Part shown: positions 1-9,366 of the stretch, piece after piece | Numbering within the stretch: position 1 is the stretch's first letter | Layout of the letters: each line of letters begins with the position of its first letter | Origin: Thermogemmatispora aurantia | GTDB lineage: Bacteria; Chloroflexota; Ktedonobacteria; Ktedonobacterales; Ktedonobacteraceae | DNA: 64,000 bases | Assembly: GCF_008974285.1 (NCBI RefSeq) | Contig: NZ_BKZV01000001.1 | Span: 1,272,214 to 1,336,213, forward strand | Reading direction: 5' to 3' | The notes under the pieces: model-generated | What the model saw: the letters and a program-made list of their open reading frames with translations, nothing else | Database searches by the model: none | What the model was told of the DNA's origin: nothing | Position numbers and translations under genes: made by a program

Positions 1-201
1 GCCGGCCTGGATGTCTATGAGCACGAGCCAGCCATCGAACCAGAGCTTCTGACAATGGACAATGTGGTATTGCTGCCACATATTGCCAGTGCCTCCTACG
101 CGACGCGTAACCAGATGGCGCTGATGGCCAGTAATAACATCGTCGCCTACCACGAGGGACGTCGGCCCCCGAACCTGGTTAACCCCGAGGTACTGGGCTA
201 A
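1..201 (+). CDS. D-isomer-specific 2-hydroxyacid dehydrogenase, C-terminal fragment
   Basis: This is the last 66 codons of a gene that begins outside the window, read in frame 1 to a TAA stop. The peptide starts AGLDVYEHEP and continues with NVVLLPHIASAS, the C-terminal signature of NAD(P)-dependent D-2-hydroxyacid dehydrogenases. The His of LLPHIAS is the family's catalytic acid/base. The tail R-R-P-P-N-L-V-N-P-E resembles glyoxylate or hydroxypyruvate reductases, which reduce 2-oxoacids to D-2-hydroxyacids in the cytoplasm. Substrate specificity cannot be judged because the nucleotide-binding domain and the catalytic Arg and Glu lie upstream. The family call is secure; the exact enzyme (glyoxylate reductase versus phosphoglycerate dehydrogenase type) is not. 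Confidence 0.85.
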   Translation, partial: AGLDVYEHEPAIEPELLTMDNVVLLPHIASASYATRNQMALMASNNIVAYHEGRRPPNLVNPEVLG

Positions 202-342
202 GCTAAGCCTCAAGTAGACCTGATCGGCCAGCACCCAGGACAACCAGGAGGGGAAGGAGGCTCAAGCTACCCGGCTCCCGCTTCTGCCTACAGAAGCGGC
301 GGCGGGGTAGATGAAAAGGGAATCTCATTTGCCGCAGCACAG

Positions 343-371
343 TTGACTTTTGCTGCAGACTCTTCTACTAT
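343..371 (+). promoter_or_regulatory. Sigma-A type promoter for the 95-aa gene
   Basis: A -35 hexamer TTGACT (343-348) is separated by exactly 17 bases from a -10 hexamer TACTAT (366-371). Transcription would begin near 378, giving a leader of about 33 bases before the GTG at 411. The rest of the 202-410 spacer shows no gene. Confidence 0.6.
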
Positions 372-410
372 GTCTTTAGCGGTCTGTCATCCTATCTGGA
401 CAGGAGGAAA

Positions 411-698
411 GTGAGTGAGAGGATTCCCAGAGAGGGGGACCAGCGGACGGTGAAGCGCACGGGAAGATTGCTCGCTAAGGAATCCGGCCTACGGGCCTCT
501 ATTGGCGGTGAGGAGCATCCTTATGTGCGTTGTGTCATTGCCGACCTCAACGACCCGAAACGTCATTTCGATTGCCGCGTGCTTGATGAGCAGGATCTGC
601 CAGTAGCCATTGGCGAGTTGATCACCCTGGAGGTCATCAGGGCTATCACCGATCGTCGCAGTGGACAGGTCCGCTTTGACTGCCGTTGGGTCCGATAG
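411..698 (+). CDS. Small conserved-looking protein of unknown function (95 aa)
   Basis: No family is recognised. The product is a small soluble, charged protein with no signal peptide or membrane segment. The middle and C-terminal parts (YVRCVIADLNDPKRHFDCRV, then ELITLEVIRAIT and RFDCRW) alternate hydrophobic and polar residues as a small beta-barrel would. The layout loosely resembles single-strand DNA-binding or OB-like folds, but that is only an impression. The GTG start at 411 is preceded by AGGAGG at 402-407, and a good promoter lies just upstream, so the gene is probably real. It stands alone between the dehydrogenase and the zinc-ribbon gene. Three Cys residues are scattered and do not form a metal motif. 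Confidence 0.6.
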   Translation: MSERIPREGDQRTVKRTGRLLAKESGLRASIGGEEHPYVRCVIADLNDPKRHFDCRVLDEQDLPVAIGELITLEVIRAITDRRSGQVRFDCRWVR

Positions 699-1018
699 CT
701 CAGCTCATGGCCCTGGGCAGCCGGGTGAGTGACACCCCACTGGTCAGCAGCCCTAACCAACCCGTTTGGAGTGAGCCGAGCCGCACGGATCAGGCAAGGA
801 TGCACTATCCACCGGGGAAGGAGCCGGTTTACAAGCCGAGATAGCTCTCGCTGGCTAGTCAATCAGCAACCGGTCGAGCGTGAGGGAGAGGCGCCGGAGC
901 ACAGCAGGATGTCAGACCTCGTCCCGGTTGCAGCCATTCTATCCATCCATCTCTTGCACAGACTGCATTCTCCGACGACAGCAGCTGTTGTCGGAACGAA
1001 CATGAGAGAGGTGCAGCC
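699..1018. other. Intergenic stretch with a near-perfect inverted repeat
   Basis: No coding potential I trust is visible in this stretch. The notable element is an inverted repeat at 971-995. Its arms TCCGACGACAGC and GCTGTTGTCGGA flank a single base and differ at one position, which would be a G-U pair in RNA. It ends 23 bases before the next start codon, so it could be an operator or an RNA hairpin near the ribosome-binding site. Confidence 0.5.
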
Positions 1019-1954
1019 ATGACCTGCACGCAATGCAAGTTAGAACTACCAGTCTATGCCGTGGTCTGTCCTCAGTGCGGCGCAGCGGTCTCATCAGGGA
1101 CATCAACATATTACTCGTATCTTCCCGCCGATACACCTGCCTGGCCGCGCGACCCGCGCGAAGCCTCAGGTCCCTCGCTGCTGGTCAACAACGCTGCTGT
1201 GCAGACTGCAGCCGCTGCTTTACCCGCCCAGGCTCGACCAGGGGCGCGTCCCAACCGCTGGCTCACAGCGATCGCCGTCCTACTCCTGAGCTGTCTGCTC
1301 GGCGCCGGTTTTACGGTGGGACTACTCTGGGTCCACGGCTATTTTGCCCCCAAGGCTCCCGTGCGCAGCGTTCGGATTCCCAGCCAGGCGCCGGCGGCGA
1401 CCGCCACCGCCACAGCAGGCACCCAGAACTCGACCACGAACGTTCTGCCCACGCCATCCTCCTTCAAGCCTTTGAGCAATGCCAGTAGTCAGTCTCTGGG
1501 CCTGACCTTGAGCCTGCCCCAGGACTGGGTCGAGGGCCAGCTCAATACGTCCACTAGCGGAGTGAAAACGCTCACGCTCGATCCCCCTCAGAGTCTCTCA
1601 GTTCCTTTGAGCCTGCTGATTGTCCAATTTCCTAGCGATGCCAACCAGGCGTTTCCCAGCGCGCACGATCTTGACCAGTTTCTGATTCAGAACTTCGCTC
1701 AGGCCACCAGCCTGAGCAACCCGCAAGCCCTGACCAATACCCCACAGACACGCACCGTCGGGGGCCAGGACTGGAGCGAGGATGACGTGAGCTTCCCTCT
1801 GAACAACAACCAAAGCTTGCACCTCGTCACCTTGAGCGTCATGTACAAGCAACATTACTACAGCCTTCAGTTTTATGCCAGCAATGACGTCTTTGACGAG
1901 GCGATGCAAAAGTACTATAACCCGATGCTCGACTCGCTGCACTTTACCGCCTGA
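1019..1954 (+). CDS. Zinc-ribbon, single-pass membrane protein with an extracytoplasmic domain
   Basis: A 311-residue protein of unknown specific function. Residues 3-20 form a zinc ribbon (C3-x2-C6 and C17-x2-C20) expected to face the cytoplasm. A low-complexity Ala/Pro linker follows, then one membrane helix at about 82-105 and a Thr/Ala/Ser-rich spacer. The outer domain starts near residue 155 (LGLTLSLPQDWVEG...) and ends SLHF. It has the look of PsbP/Mog1-like domains, which typically begin with a 'LPxxW' strand; this is a fold guess only. Such zinc-ribbon/TM/outer-domain proteins recur in Ktedonobacteria. ATG at 1019 is preceded by GAGAGGTG. The gene is convergent with groEL. Confidence 0.65.
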   Translation: MTCTQCKLELPVYAVVCPQCGAAVSSGTSTYYSYLPADTPAWPRDPREASGPSLLVNNAAVQTAAAALPAQARPGARPNRWLTAIAVLLLSCLLGAGFTVGLLWVHGYFAPKAPVRSVRIPSQAPAATATATAGTQNSTTNVLPTPSSFKPLSNASSQSLGLTLSLPQDWVEGQLNTSTSGVKTLTLDPPQSLSVPLSLLIVQFPSDANQAFPSAHDLDQFLIQNFAQATSLSNPQALTNTPQTRTVGGQDWSEDDVSFPLNNNQSLHLVTLSVMYKQHYYSLQFYASNDVFDEAMQKYYNPMLDSLHFTA

Positions 1955-1999
1955 GCAAGGGCCGGGCGGGAGAGGCAGCCAGCTCACTAACAGCCAACG

Positions 2000-2040
2000 A
2001 GGCCCTCATCCTTTCCCAAAGACAGGGGGGAAGAGGGCCT
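2000..2040. terminator. Hairpin between convergent genes, candidate bidirectional terminator
   Basis: Arms AGGCCCTC (2000-2007) and GAGGGCCT (2033-2040) are perfectly complementary, with further C/G-rich pairing inside. It lies between the plus-strand zinc-ribbon gene and the end of groEL. No clear T-tract follows on either side, so the terminator role is inferred from position. Confidence 0.45.
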
Positions 2041-2100
2041 CGTACAGTCTAACACCCTGTTCCCGTCCCAGAGAACCAGGGTGAAGCGGTTCGCCGAGCG

Positions 2101-3750
<1,650 letters not shown>

Positions 3751-3844
3751 CTATCTTGGCTAAGCGATCGGTTGGTCGATTACCACGCTCTCCTCTCATC
3801 GAGAGATGGGAGCTCCCAACATATGGGAGGCCTCACGGCGGGGA

Positions 3845-4135
3845 TCAGCTCAGAACGGCGAGAATATCGCTCTCTTTCAGGACCAGGTACTCCTCTCCAT
3901 CGAGCTTGAACTCGGTGCCACTGTACTTGGCAAAGAGCACACGATCGCCCTCGCGCACCTCCAACGCCGCCCGCTCACCATTATCCAGCAGCCGACCGCT
4001 CCCTACGGCGACGACGGTCCCTTCCTGGGGCTTCTCCTTGGCTGTATCAGGAATAACGATACCACTCTTAGTGACTTCTTCTTTGGCCGCGGGCTTCACC
4101 ACCACGCGGTCGCCAACAGGACGGATCTTCGCCAC
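3845..4135 (-). CDS. groES: Co-chaperonin GroES (10 kDa)
   Basis: Heptameric lid of the GroEL chaperonin. The 96-residue product has the N-terminal [11 protein letters not shown] strand, the mobile-loop region around [28 protein letters not shown] and the C-terminal [28 protein letters not shown], all typical of the family and of normal length. The start is GTG (4133-4135), with GGGAG about ten bases upstream. It is the first gene of the groES-groEL unit. I looked for a CIRCE element (the HrcA operator) in the 335 bases upstream and found none, so regulation may differ from the usual HrcA system. Confidence 0.96.
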   Translation of the reverse strand: MAKIRPVGDRVVVKPAAKEEVTKSGIVIPDTAKEKPQEGTVVAVGSGRLLDNGERAALEVREGDRVLFAKYSGTEFKLDGEEYLVLKESDILAVLS

Positions 4136-4470
4136 GAACGTCTTCTCCCTTTCTTCCGCTAGTTTTTTTACCGCTTCTCTCTATGCAGGACCCTCGCGTA
4201 TCTCGCGCACGTACACAAGCGAACAAAGGGGCTATCAGGCGGGCTTTCACTCTAATAGGAGAGCCTCGCTTCTCCTCGCCTGCCACCTCGCCTCGTCACA
4301 GGCCAGGCCGCTTTCCACTCATCGCTGCCCATGACCTCAGATTGGGCCTGGCGTGATGAATACTCCAGTCCCACTATCTGCGCGTTCGATCGGCAGCTGC
4401 ATGATGGGGAGACAGCAGAACCGGGGGCCACCAGAGTCGACGAGCCTCTCACGAGCACCCTTCTAGCAGC
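4136..4470. other. groES upstream region, no gene seen
   Basis: This 335-base stretch should hold the groES promoter on the minus strand. I see no convincing -35/-10 pair and no CIRCE inverted repeat. A short TTTTTTT-like tract occurs near 4165-4171. No protein-coding signal stands out. Confidence 0.4.
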
Positions 4471-4755
4471 TCAGGACGGGCTTGTTTCCATCCCGTGCGG
4501 CTGGGCAGAATCCTCCTCGTGCTCAGGCATGTAGTGGATTACGCCAGAGATATTGACTGAGCGATACTGTGAGTAGTCACAGTTGCAAGGGCCCCCCGCG
4601 GCACACCCGCTACAGCAATAAGCTTTGCCCTGCACGATCGTTGGAGACCAGCGAATCTCGATGTCGCAGTTCGCACAGCGCAGCGGCTGCGGTTGCGGCG
4701 CCCGCTGAGCACTCTGACCAGCGTTCCCTTGTGACCGATTGCTCGCTGCGTACAT
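4471..4755 (-). CDS. Small Cys-rich metal-binding protein
   Basis: A 94-residue protein with seven cysteines in a compact module: C27-x2-C30, then C47-C48-x2-C51 and C57-x-C59 (A-Y-C-C-S-G-C-A-A-G-G-P-C-N-C-D-Y). This resembles TRASH or zinc-ribbon metal-binding modules, and the paired and triplet Cys spacing suggests zinc or another thiophilic metal. The N-terminal 25 residues and the acidic tail (MPEHEEDS) look disordered. An in-frame ATG lies 20 codons further out, but the ATG at 4755 has AAGGAGAG upstream and begins just before the conserved module, so I chose it. Three direct repeats with exact 22-bp period lie upstream at 4822-4882, suggesting specific regulation. Function is unknown. 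Confidence 0.7.
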   Translation of the reverse strand: MYAASNRSQGNAGQSAQRAPQPQPLRCANCDIEIRWSPTIVQGKAYCCSGCAAGGPCNCDYSQYRSVNISGVIHYMPEHEEDSAQPHGMETSPS

Positions 4756-4821
4756 GGGTCCTCGCCTCTCCTTGCTGTCCAAGCAACACCTGAGCCTGCT
4801 TTGAGTATGCCACACCCCTCA

Positions 4822-4882
4822 TTAGAGCTGTGTAGGAAAAGCATTAGAGAAGCGTAGGAAGAGTGTTAGAGAAGCGTTAGAA
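4822..4882 (-). repeat. Three direct repeats, TTAGAG-N5-TAGGAA, period 22 bp
   Basis: TTAGAG begins at 4822, 4844 and 4866, exactly 22 bp apart. Each copy is followed five bases later by TAGGAA, TAGGAA or TTAGAA, so the 17-bp core is repeated three times on the same DNA face. The array ends 67 bases upstream of the start of the Cys-rich protein gene. This is the arrangement of activator-binding direct repeats. Confidence 0.7.
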
Positions 4883-5740
4883 TCCGGCCTGCCTGGCAAG
4901 CATCCCCGGGCATGCTTGGGCCCGCCTTCTCTTCCCCTGCTGTCGCTGAGCCTTTAGCCATCAGACTTTTTTCAGGAGTGGGACAGGTGGGGCCAGTGTG
5001 GTTGATCTCTTGGCTGGATCGTTCTATATAGAGTACCTGACTGATACGACGGGATCTGCAGCCTCTGCTGGGATCGCCTGAGACCAGTACCGTACCGACC
5101 GGGCTGGTGGCAGGATGCAACGTGCATCCTGCCGGCGGCAGTGGCAACCCTGCGCTCCGCTCATCGCGAGCAAGGCACCTCCGCTTGGGCGCTGACGCCA
5201 TTACGCAGGCCTACTCTGCAGAAGCGAAGGTCGTCTTTTGGTGAGCCTAGCTGACTCTTGGAGAAGAGCGAAGGACAGGGAATGGGCAATCAGAAAGATG
5301 GACAAGCTACTCCTGGCTTTTAGGCTCATCCCCGTCAGAGATACTCGGATCGTTGGCTAGGCCAGCCTGGCTGAGTCAATGCGGCTCGCCAGAACGGTCT
5401 GAGCCTGGCTGAGTGAGAGCAAGGCAAGGAGTAGGCGAGGGCAGCGTTCAGCCGCTCCGAAGCTGCGCGGCAGCAATGCCGATGGATGGGTTGCATCTCC
5501 TGGGACAGTGGAGTATTCTAACGAAAAGGCCCTGGTGCCTCTTTGCCCGCCTCTATCTGGGCCGCTCGCCTGACCTTATTACGGTTGAGGAGCTTGGCTC
5601 TTCTGGTCAGCACCCTGCCTGCCAGCGCCTGCTCGTCAGCAAGCACTCCGCTCGCCTCCAGGATTATGCCAGGCGATCGTCATCAGGGCACGTGCTTTTC
5701 TATATTATTATCACTATGCTGATGGTTCTGCAGTAGTGTT
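4883..5740. other. Gene-poor region of about 860 bases
   Basis: I see no convincing gene here. It contains a perfect 11-bp inverted repeat at 5109-5133. Three scattered copies of AGCCTRGCTGASTS occur at 5244, 5364 and 5402. An AT-rich stretch at about 5695-5775 probably carries the murI promoter. Short open frames exist but lack ribosome-binding sites and look compositionally random. Confidence 0.5.
5109..5133. repeat. Perfect inverted repeat, 11-bp arms
   Basis: GGCAGGATGCA (5109-5119), loop ACG, TGCATCCTGCC (5123-5133). There is no T-tract on either side, so it is not a standard terminator. It may be an operator or an RNA hairpin. It sits in the middle of the gene-poor region. Confidence 0.65.
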
Positions 5741-6733
5741 ATGCATAATAGTGATTCGAAACAATTATATGATACTTCATCGAGTAGCATGCTCCAAAGC
5801 GCCCATCTCCAGCAGGCGGTCGAGTCCCAGCTATCACAGCTACCGACCCTGCCGACCCTGCAGGCCCCTGGAGCTGGCCAGGCCAGTGCCCCCATTGGGG
5901 TCTTTGACTCGGGAGCTGGTGGCTTGACCATTCTCAGTGCCCTGCGGCAAGAGCTACCCGGCGAGGACTACATTTACGTCGGCGATACCGCTCACTGCCC
6001 TTATGGCCTGCGCAGTGAGGCGGAGATCACCCAGCTGGTGCTGGAGATCAGTCGCTTCCTGGTAGAACGTGGGGTGAAACTGATCGTTGTCGCCTGCAAC
6101 GCCGCCTCACAAGCGGCCCTTGCCACCTTGCGCGCCACCTTTCCCGTACCGTTCGTCGGGGTAGTGCCTGCCGTGAAGCCAGCAGCACGCCTGACACGCA
6201 AGGGGCGCATTGGTATCATCGCTACGAATCAAGCAGCACGCTCGCCCTACCTGCAACAATTAATTGCCGACTTTGCTCGCGAGATTGAGACCTATAGCCA
6301 CGGCTGCTCTGAGCTGGTGACCCTCGTCGAGCGCGGCGAGCTGGATACGCCGACGGCGGAGGAGGTCGTGCGCCAGGCTCTGAGACCCGTACTCAGCAAG
6401 GATATCGATGTGCTGGTGCTGGGATGCACCCATTTCCCGGCTTTACGCCCGGTGATCGAGCGCGTGGCCGGCAGCAACGTCCAGGTCATCGACAGCGGAG
6501 CGGCTATTGCTCGCCGGACACGCTCCGTGCTGGAAGCCGCCGCGCTGCTGAAGCCTTCGAGCAATCAAGGAGGCCAGGACCCCAGCGGCAGACTGGAAGT
6601 ATGGTGCAGCGGTGAACCCGCCTCCTTCCGCCAGATCGCTTCTAGAATTCTGGGCTATCCTGTCGTGGTACACCAGGCCAGCCAGCTCGCCCAGCCAACT
6701 ACTAGCGCCGCCCACGAGGAAGAGAAAGAGTGA
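5741..6733 (+). CDS. murI: Glutamate racemase
   Basis: Converts L-glutamate to D-glutamate for peptidoglycan synthesis in the cytoplasm, without a cofactor. The family signature GVFDSGAGGLTIL (Asp56-Ser57) and both catalytic cysteines are present: Cys119 in VACNAAS and Cys229-Thr-His231 in VLGCTHFP. The GDTAHCPYG and Y-G-L segments also match. In VACNAAS the usual Thr of ACNTAS is Ala, a mild deviation. The product is 330 residues from ATG 5741, with an unusual 50-residue low-complexity N-terminus. ATG 5789 would shorten it by 16 residues, and neither has a clear ribosome-binding site. The stop overlaps the next start by four bases, indicating coupling. Confidence 0.93.
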   Translation: MHNSDSKQLYDTSSSSMLQSAHLQQAVESQLSQLPTLPTLQAPGAGQASAPIGVFDSGAGGLTILSALRQELPGEDYIYVGDTAHCPYGLRSEAEITQLVLEISRFLVERGVKLIVVACNAASQAALATLRATFPVPFVGVVPAVKPAARLTRKGRIGIIATNQAARSPYLQQLIADFAREIETYSHGCSELVTLVERGELDTPTAEEVVRQALRPVLSKDIDVLVLGCTHFPALRPVIERVAGSNVQVIDSGAAIARRTRSVLEAAALLKPSSNQGGQDPSGRLEVWCSGEPASFRQIASRILGYPVVVHQASQLAQPTTSAAHEEEKE

Positions 6734-7407
6734 TCGCGATGAACAGCCGCCGTCTGACTCAGATGCCCAAAGAAGATGCCGCCGGCCTTCAACTTGGTGA
6801 ATTTGCTATGACTGATAGTGAGTCTTTACGCCTACGGATTGCAAGACACGTTTCCAACGTTCTTGCTCCTTTTTCAATCTCTTTGCCGCTGGTAACACTG
6901 GTAGCGCTTTACCATAGCGCAGATCCGCGCTATGCTCTGGCCTGCGCCTTTATCACTCTCTTTTTCTTGAGTCTGGGTCCCCTGCTCTATATCGCCATCG
7001 GCGTCCACACCGGTCGGCTCTCCGATCTGGAAATCACGCGCCGCTCTGAGCGCATGGGTCCTTATCTGTTCTCTATCTCTTCGGCCACCGTCGGTCTCTT
7101 TGTCTTGCAGACCCTCCACGGACCTTATAATTTGATGACGCTGCTGATCATCACGATCGCCAGCGGTATCGTAATGCTCTTCATCACGCTCTGGTGGAAA
7201 ATCAGCGTCCACGCCTCTTCAATGGCCAGTGCCGCAACTCTGCTGACCGCCATGTATGGCTCAGTGATGCTGCCGCTCTTCCTGCTCCTCATCCTGGTAA
7301 GCTGGTCAAGAGTAGTCCTGCGCCGGCATACGGTGGCCCAGGTAACGTTCGGAGCTCTCCTAAGTATTCTGCTAACCACTGTCATTCTCAAGCTGCGGGG
7401 ACTCTAG
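6730..7407 (+). CDS. PAP2-like membrane protein
   Basis: A 225-residue protein with about six hydrophobic segments after a polar N-terminus. The motif W-K-I-S-V-H-A-S (near residue 157), followed by S-R-V-V-L-R-R-H-T-V-A-Q-V, corresponds to the C1-C3 catalytic region of PAP2 phosphatase-type membrane proteins (K-x-S-x-H and S-R-x-x-x-x-x-H). It may dephosphorylate a lipid pyrophosphate such as undecaprenyl or another isoprenoid carrier, which would fit its coupling to murI. That substrate is an inference. The GTG start at 6730 overlaps the murI stop as GTGA, with GAGGAAGAGAAA upstream. A later ATG at 6808 starts closer to the first hydrophobic helix and remains possible. Confidence 0.7.
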   Translation: MIAMNSRRLTQMPKEDAAGLQLGEFAMTDSESLRLRIARHVSNVLAPFSISLPLVTLVALYHSADPRYALACAFITLFFLSLGPLLYIAIGVHTGRLSDLEITRRSERMGPYLFSISSATVGLFVLQTLHGPYNLMTLLIITIASGIVMLFITLWWKISVHASSMASAATLLTAMYGSVMLPLFLLLILVSWSRVVLRRHTVAQVTFGALLSILLTTVILKLRGL

Positions 7408-7426
7408 ACACCAGCCGCTCGCAGGC

Positions 7427-7460
7427 AGCCGCTCGGCCCGTGCTGAGCGGCTCTTTCTTC
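7427..7460 (+). terminator. Rho-independent terminator after murI-PAP2
   Basis: AGCCGCTC (7427-7434) pairs with GAGCGGCT (7445-7452) around a 10-base loop and is followed by CTTTCTTC. It lies 20 bases after the PAP2 stop codon. The following 190 bases hold nothing recognisable. Confidence 0.75.
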
Positions 7461-7645
7461 AGAAGCATGGAGCGGGAGGGAAAGAAGCTACAGGAACGGA
7501 AGAGATCAGCAAGGACAGGGACTGCAATGAGCGAGGCAGGAAATCTGTCCAGCCGCTGCTGGCTCTGACAGCTTCCTGCCCCCTCTTGACCAGTATGCTC
7601 GCCTGGAAGGAGATAACCAGCCTACAGCGGCGACAGCGATAGAGC

Positions 7646-7679
7646 AGAGCGATGGCCACCATTGATTAGCCATCGCTCT
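7646..7679 (-). terminator. Hairpin at the end of the nuo operon
   Basis: AGAGCGATGGC (7646-7656) and GCCATCGCTCT (7669-7679) form a perfect 11-bp stem with a 12-base loop. It lies 54 bases after the nuoH stop on the minus strand. The following minus-strand bases are only moderately T-rich (GCTCTATC), so its strength is uncertain. Confidence 0.6.
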
Positions 7680-7732
7680 ACCCGCTGGCTCCCGCCTCCT
7701 CCATCTAGCCGGTATCCCACTCCCTGTCGCCT

Positions 7733-9139
7733 TTACCTGCCGCTGCTGGCGCCGGCACCAGTTACACCAGCTCGCTCTGGCTCAGGTAGACGTGGGGCAG
7801 CGGGAGACGGCGCCAGGGCCGCCAAGCGCTGGCGGGTCCGAATAGCCGGGGCCACCGCACGTCGCGTCGAGGCTGTCGTCGCCCGGCTGACCACCCAGAA
7901 GAAGCCAAAGAGCATCAGCCAGTTGACGACCCCCAGGACCACCAGGAAGACCACGTTCGAGACCCCGAGGGCATTCAGGAGCAGATAGAGCGCTCCTGTA
8001 AGGACAATGTTTACCAGGGTCGTGGGGATCAGGATCAGCCAGGCAAACTGCATTAGCTGATCGGCACGCAGGCGCGGCAGGGTGGTCCGCACCCAAATGA
8101 ACACTCCGCAAAGCAGGTAGATCTTGAGGATAAAGTAGAAGAGCGCCAGCAGGTTGCCCAGGACTTGCCAGCCAATGGCCATACCAGGCGCCGTCAGGAA
8201 GGCCACCCCCGGACCTGACCAGCCACCGAGGAAGAGCATAGCTGTGATCGCCGAGACGATCGTCATATTGCCATACTCACCCAGGAAGAAGAGCGCCCAG
8301 CGCATGCCACTGTACTCAGTGAGGTAGCCGGCCACCAGCTCTGACTCAGCCTCTGGCAGATCAAAAGGTGAGCGGTTCGTCTCGGCAAGTCCACAGGTAT
8401 AGTAGATCAAAACGAGCAACGGCTGCACCAGAATAAACCAGGCCCAGGGAGTGAAGCCCTCGAAGATGAAGTCCCAGACTGGGTTGCCCTTGCCCGGCCA
8501 GCTCTGCGCCATCTGGAAATTCATAATATCCTTGATAGCAATGGTGCCGAGGCCGTTGTCGCGCAGGATGCTGGTCAGCATCACAATGCTGACCAACGAG
8601 AGAACGAGCGGCAACTCGTAAGAGATCATCTGAGCCGCGGAGCGCAGGCCCCCGATGAGGGCATACTTATTGTTGGAGCCCCAGCCCGCCATGATCACGC
8701 CCACTACATCCAGCGAACTCATAGCGATCAAGTAGACAATGCCTGTCGCCAACGGCGCCCCTGGCAGGCTGATATAGGGCGAGAACGGCAGCACGGCAAA
8801 CGAGGCAATCACCGGGGCGAGGAAAACCGAAGGGGCCAGGATAAAAACAGCCTTATCGATTTTACCAGCATGAATATCTTCTTTGAGCAGCAATTTGCCC
8901 ACGTCAGCCACCGTTTGCAACAGGCCCCACGGCCCCGTGTGCAGCGGGCCATAGCGATCCTGCATCCAGGCCATGACTTTGCGCTCGGCCAGGATCAGAA
9001 TCACGGCACTTGTCATCACGAAGCCAAAGATGGAAACAAACACCACCACGAACTCGAGAAACTCCCAGGAAAGGATGCCGTGGAGGAGCTGCTCCCACCA
9101 GACTTCGGCTAATACAACTCCACCGGACATAGGATACAC
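7733..9139 (-). CDS. nuoH: NADH-quinone oxidoreductase subunit H
   Basis: Membrane subunit of respiratory complex I that joins the peripheral arm to the proton-pumping arm and forms much of the quinone channel. The 468-residue product has about eight membrane helices and the family segments ILAERKVMAWMQDRYGP, ADVGKLLLKEDI and ETNRSPFDLPEAESELVAGY. An unusual Ala/Arg/Pro-rich tail of some 45 residues (from about residue 423) extends past the last helix and is absent from typical NuoH. ATG 9139 is used; an ATG four codons in is also possible. It is the last gene of a minus-strand operon, 227 bases after nuoD, and a hairpin follows. nuoI and nuoJ-N are not next to it. Confidence 0.95.
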   Translation of the reverse strand: MYPMSGGVVLAEVWWEQLLHGILSWEFLEFVVVFVSIFGFVMTSAVILILAERKVMAWMQDRYGPLHTGPWGLLQTVADVGKLLLKEDIHAGKIDKAVFILAPSVFLAPVIASFAVLPFSPYISLPGAPLATGIVYLIAMSSLDVVGVIMAGWGSNNKYALIGGLRSAAQMISYELPLVLSLVSIVMLTSILRDNGLGTIAIKDIMNFQMAQSWPGKGNPVWDFIFEGFTPWAWFILVQPLLVLIYYTCGLAETNRSPFDLPEAESELVAGYLTEYSGMRWALFFLGEYGNMTIVSAITAMLFLGGWSGPGVAFLTAPGMAIGWQVLGNLLALFYFILKIYLLCGVFIWVRTTLPRLRADQLMQFAWLILIPTTLVNIVLTGALYLLLNALGVSNVVFLVVLGVVNWLMLFGFFWVVSRATTASTRRAVAPAIRTRQRLAALAPSPAAPRLPEPERAGVTGAGASSGR

Positions 9140-9366
9140 TCCACTCTCTTACCTTGCATCAGAGCGCCCACGGGCAAGTCATGCGCGCCCGCCTCTCTGC
9201 TCGACATCTCTGTCTACTCTTTTGCTCCTTCAGAGCAGGCTGCCAGCCGCGGTCACCGCTAATAGAAAGGAGCGGCTGCCCGGCCCAGAGCCTGGCCTGC
9301 AACTATTCACAGAGCTAGCGGCCCTCTTCTGGCGGGAGGCGCAGCTTGTTGCCTTGCCTGAGAGCG
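9140..9366. other. nuoD-nuoH spacer, no gene seen
   Basis: This 227-base gap is long for an operon of this type. It holds no recognisable ORF, no nuoI remnant and no clear terminator or promoter. Confidence 0.4.

Noticed and set aside
4165..4171. T-tract downstream of the presumed groES promoter
   Set aside because: No stem precedes it on either strand, so it is not a terminator.
4866..5201. 111-codon minus-strand frame
   Set aside because: It overlaps the triple repeat and the perfect inverted repeat; amino acid composition is random and rich in Arg, Pro and Cys.
5413..5736. 107-codon open frame in the gene-poor region
   Set aside because: No ribosome-binding site, no domain pattern; it runs into the AT-rich murI promoter region.
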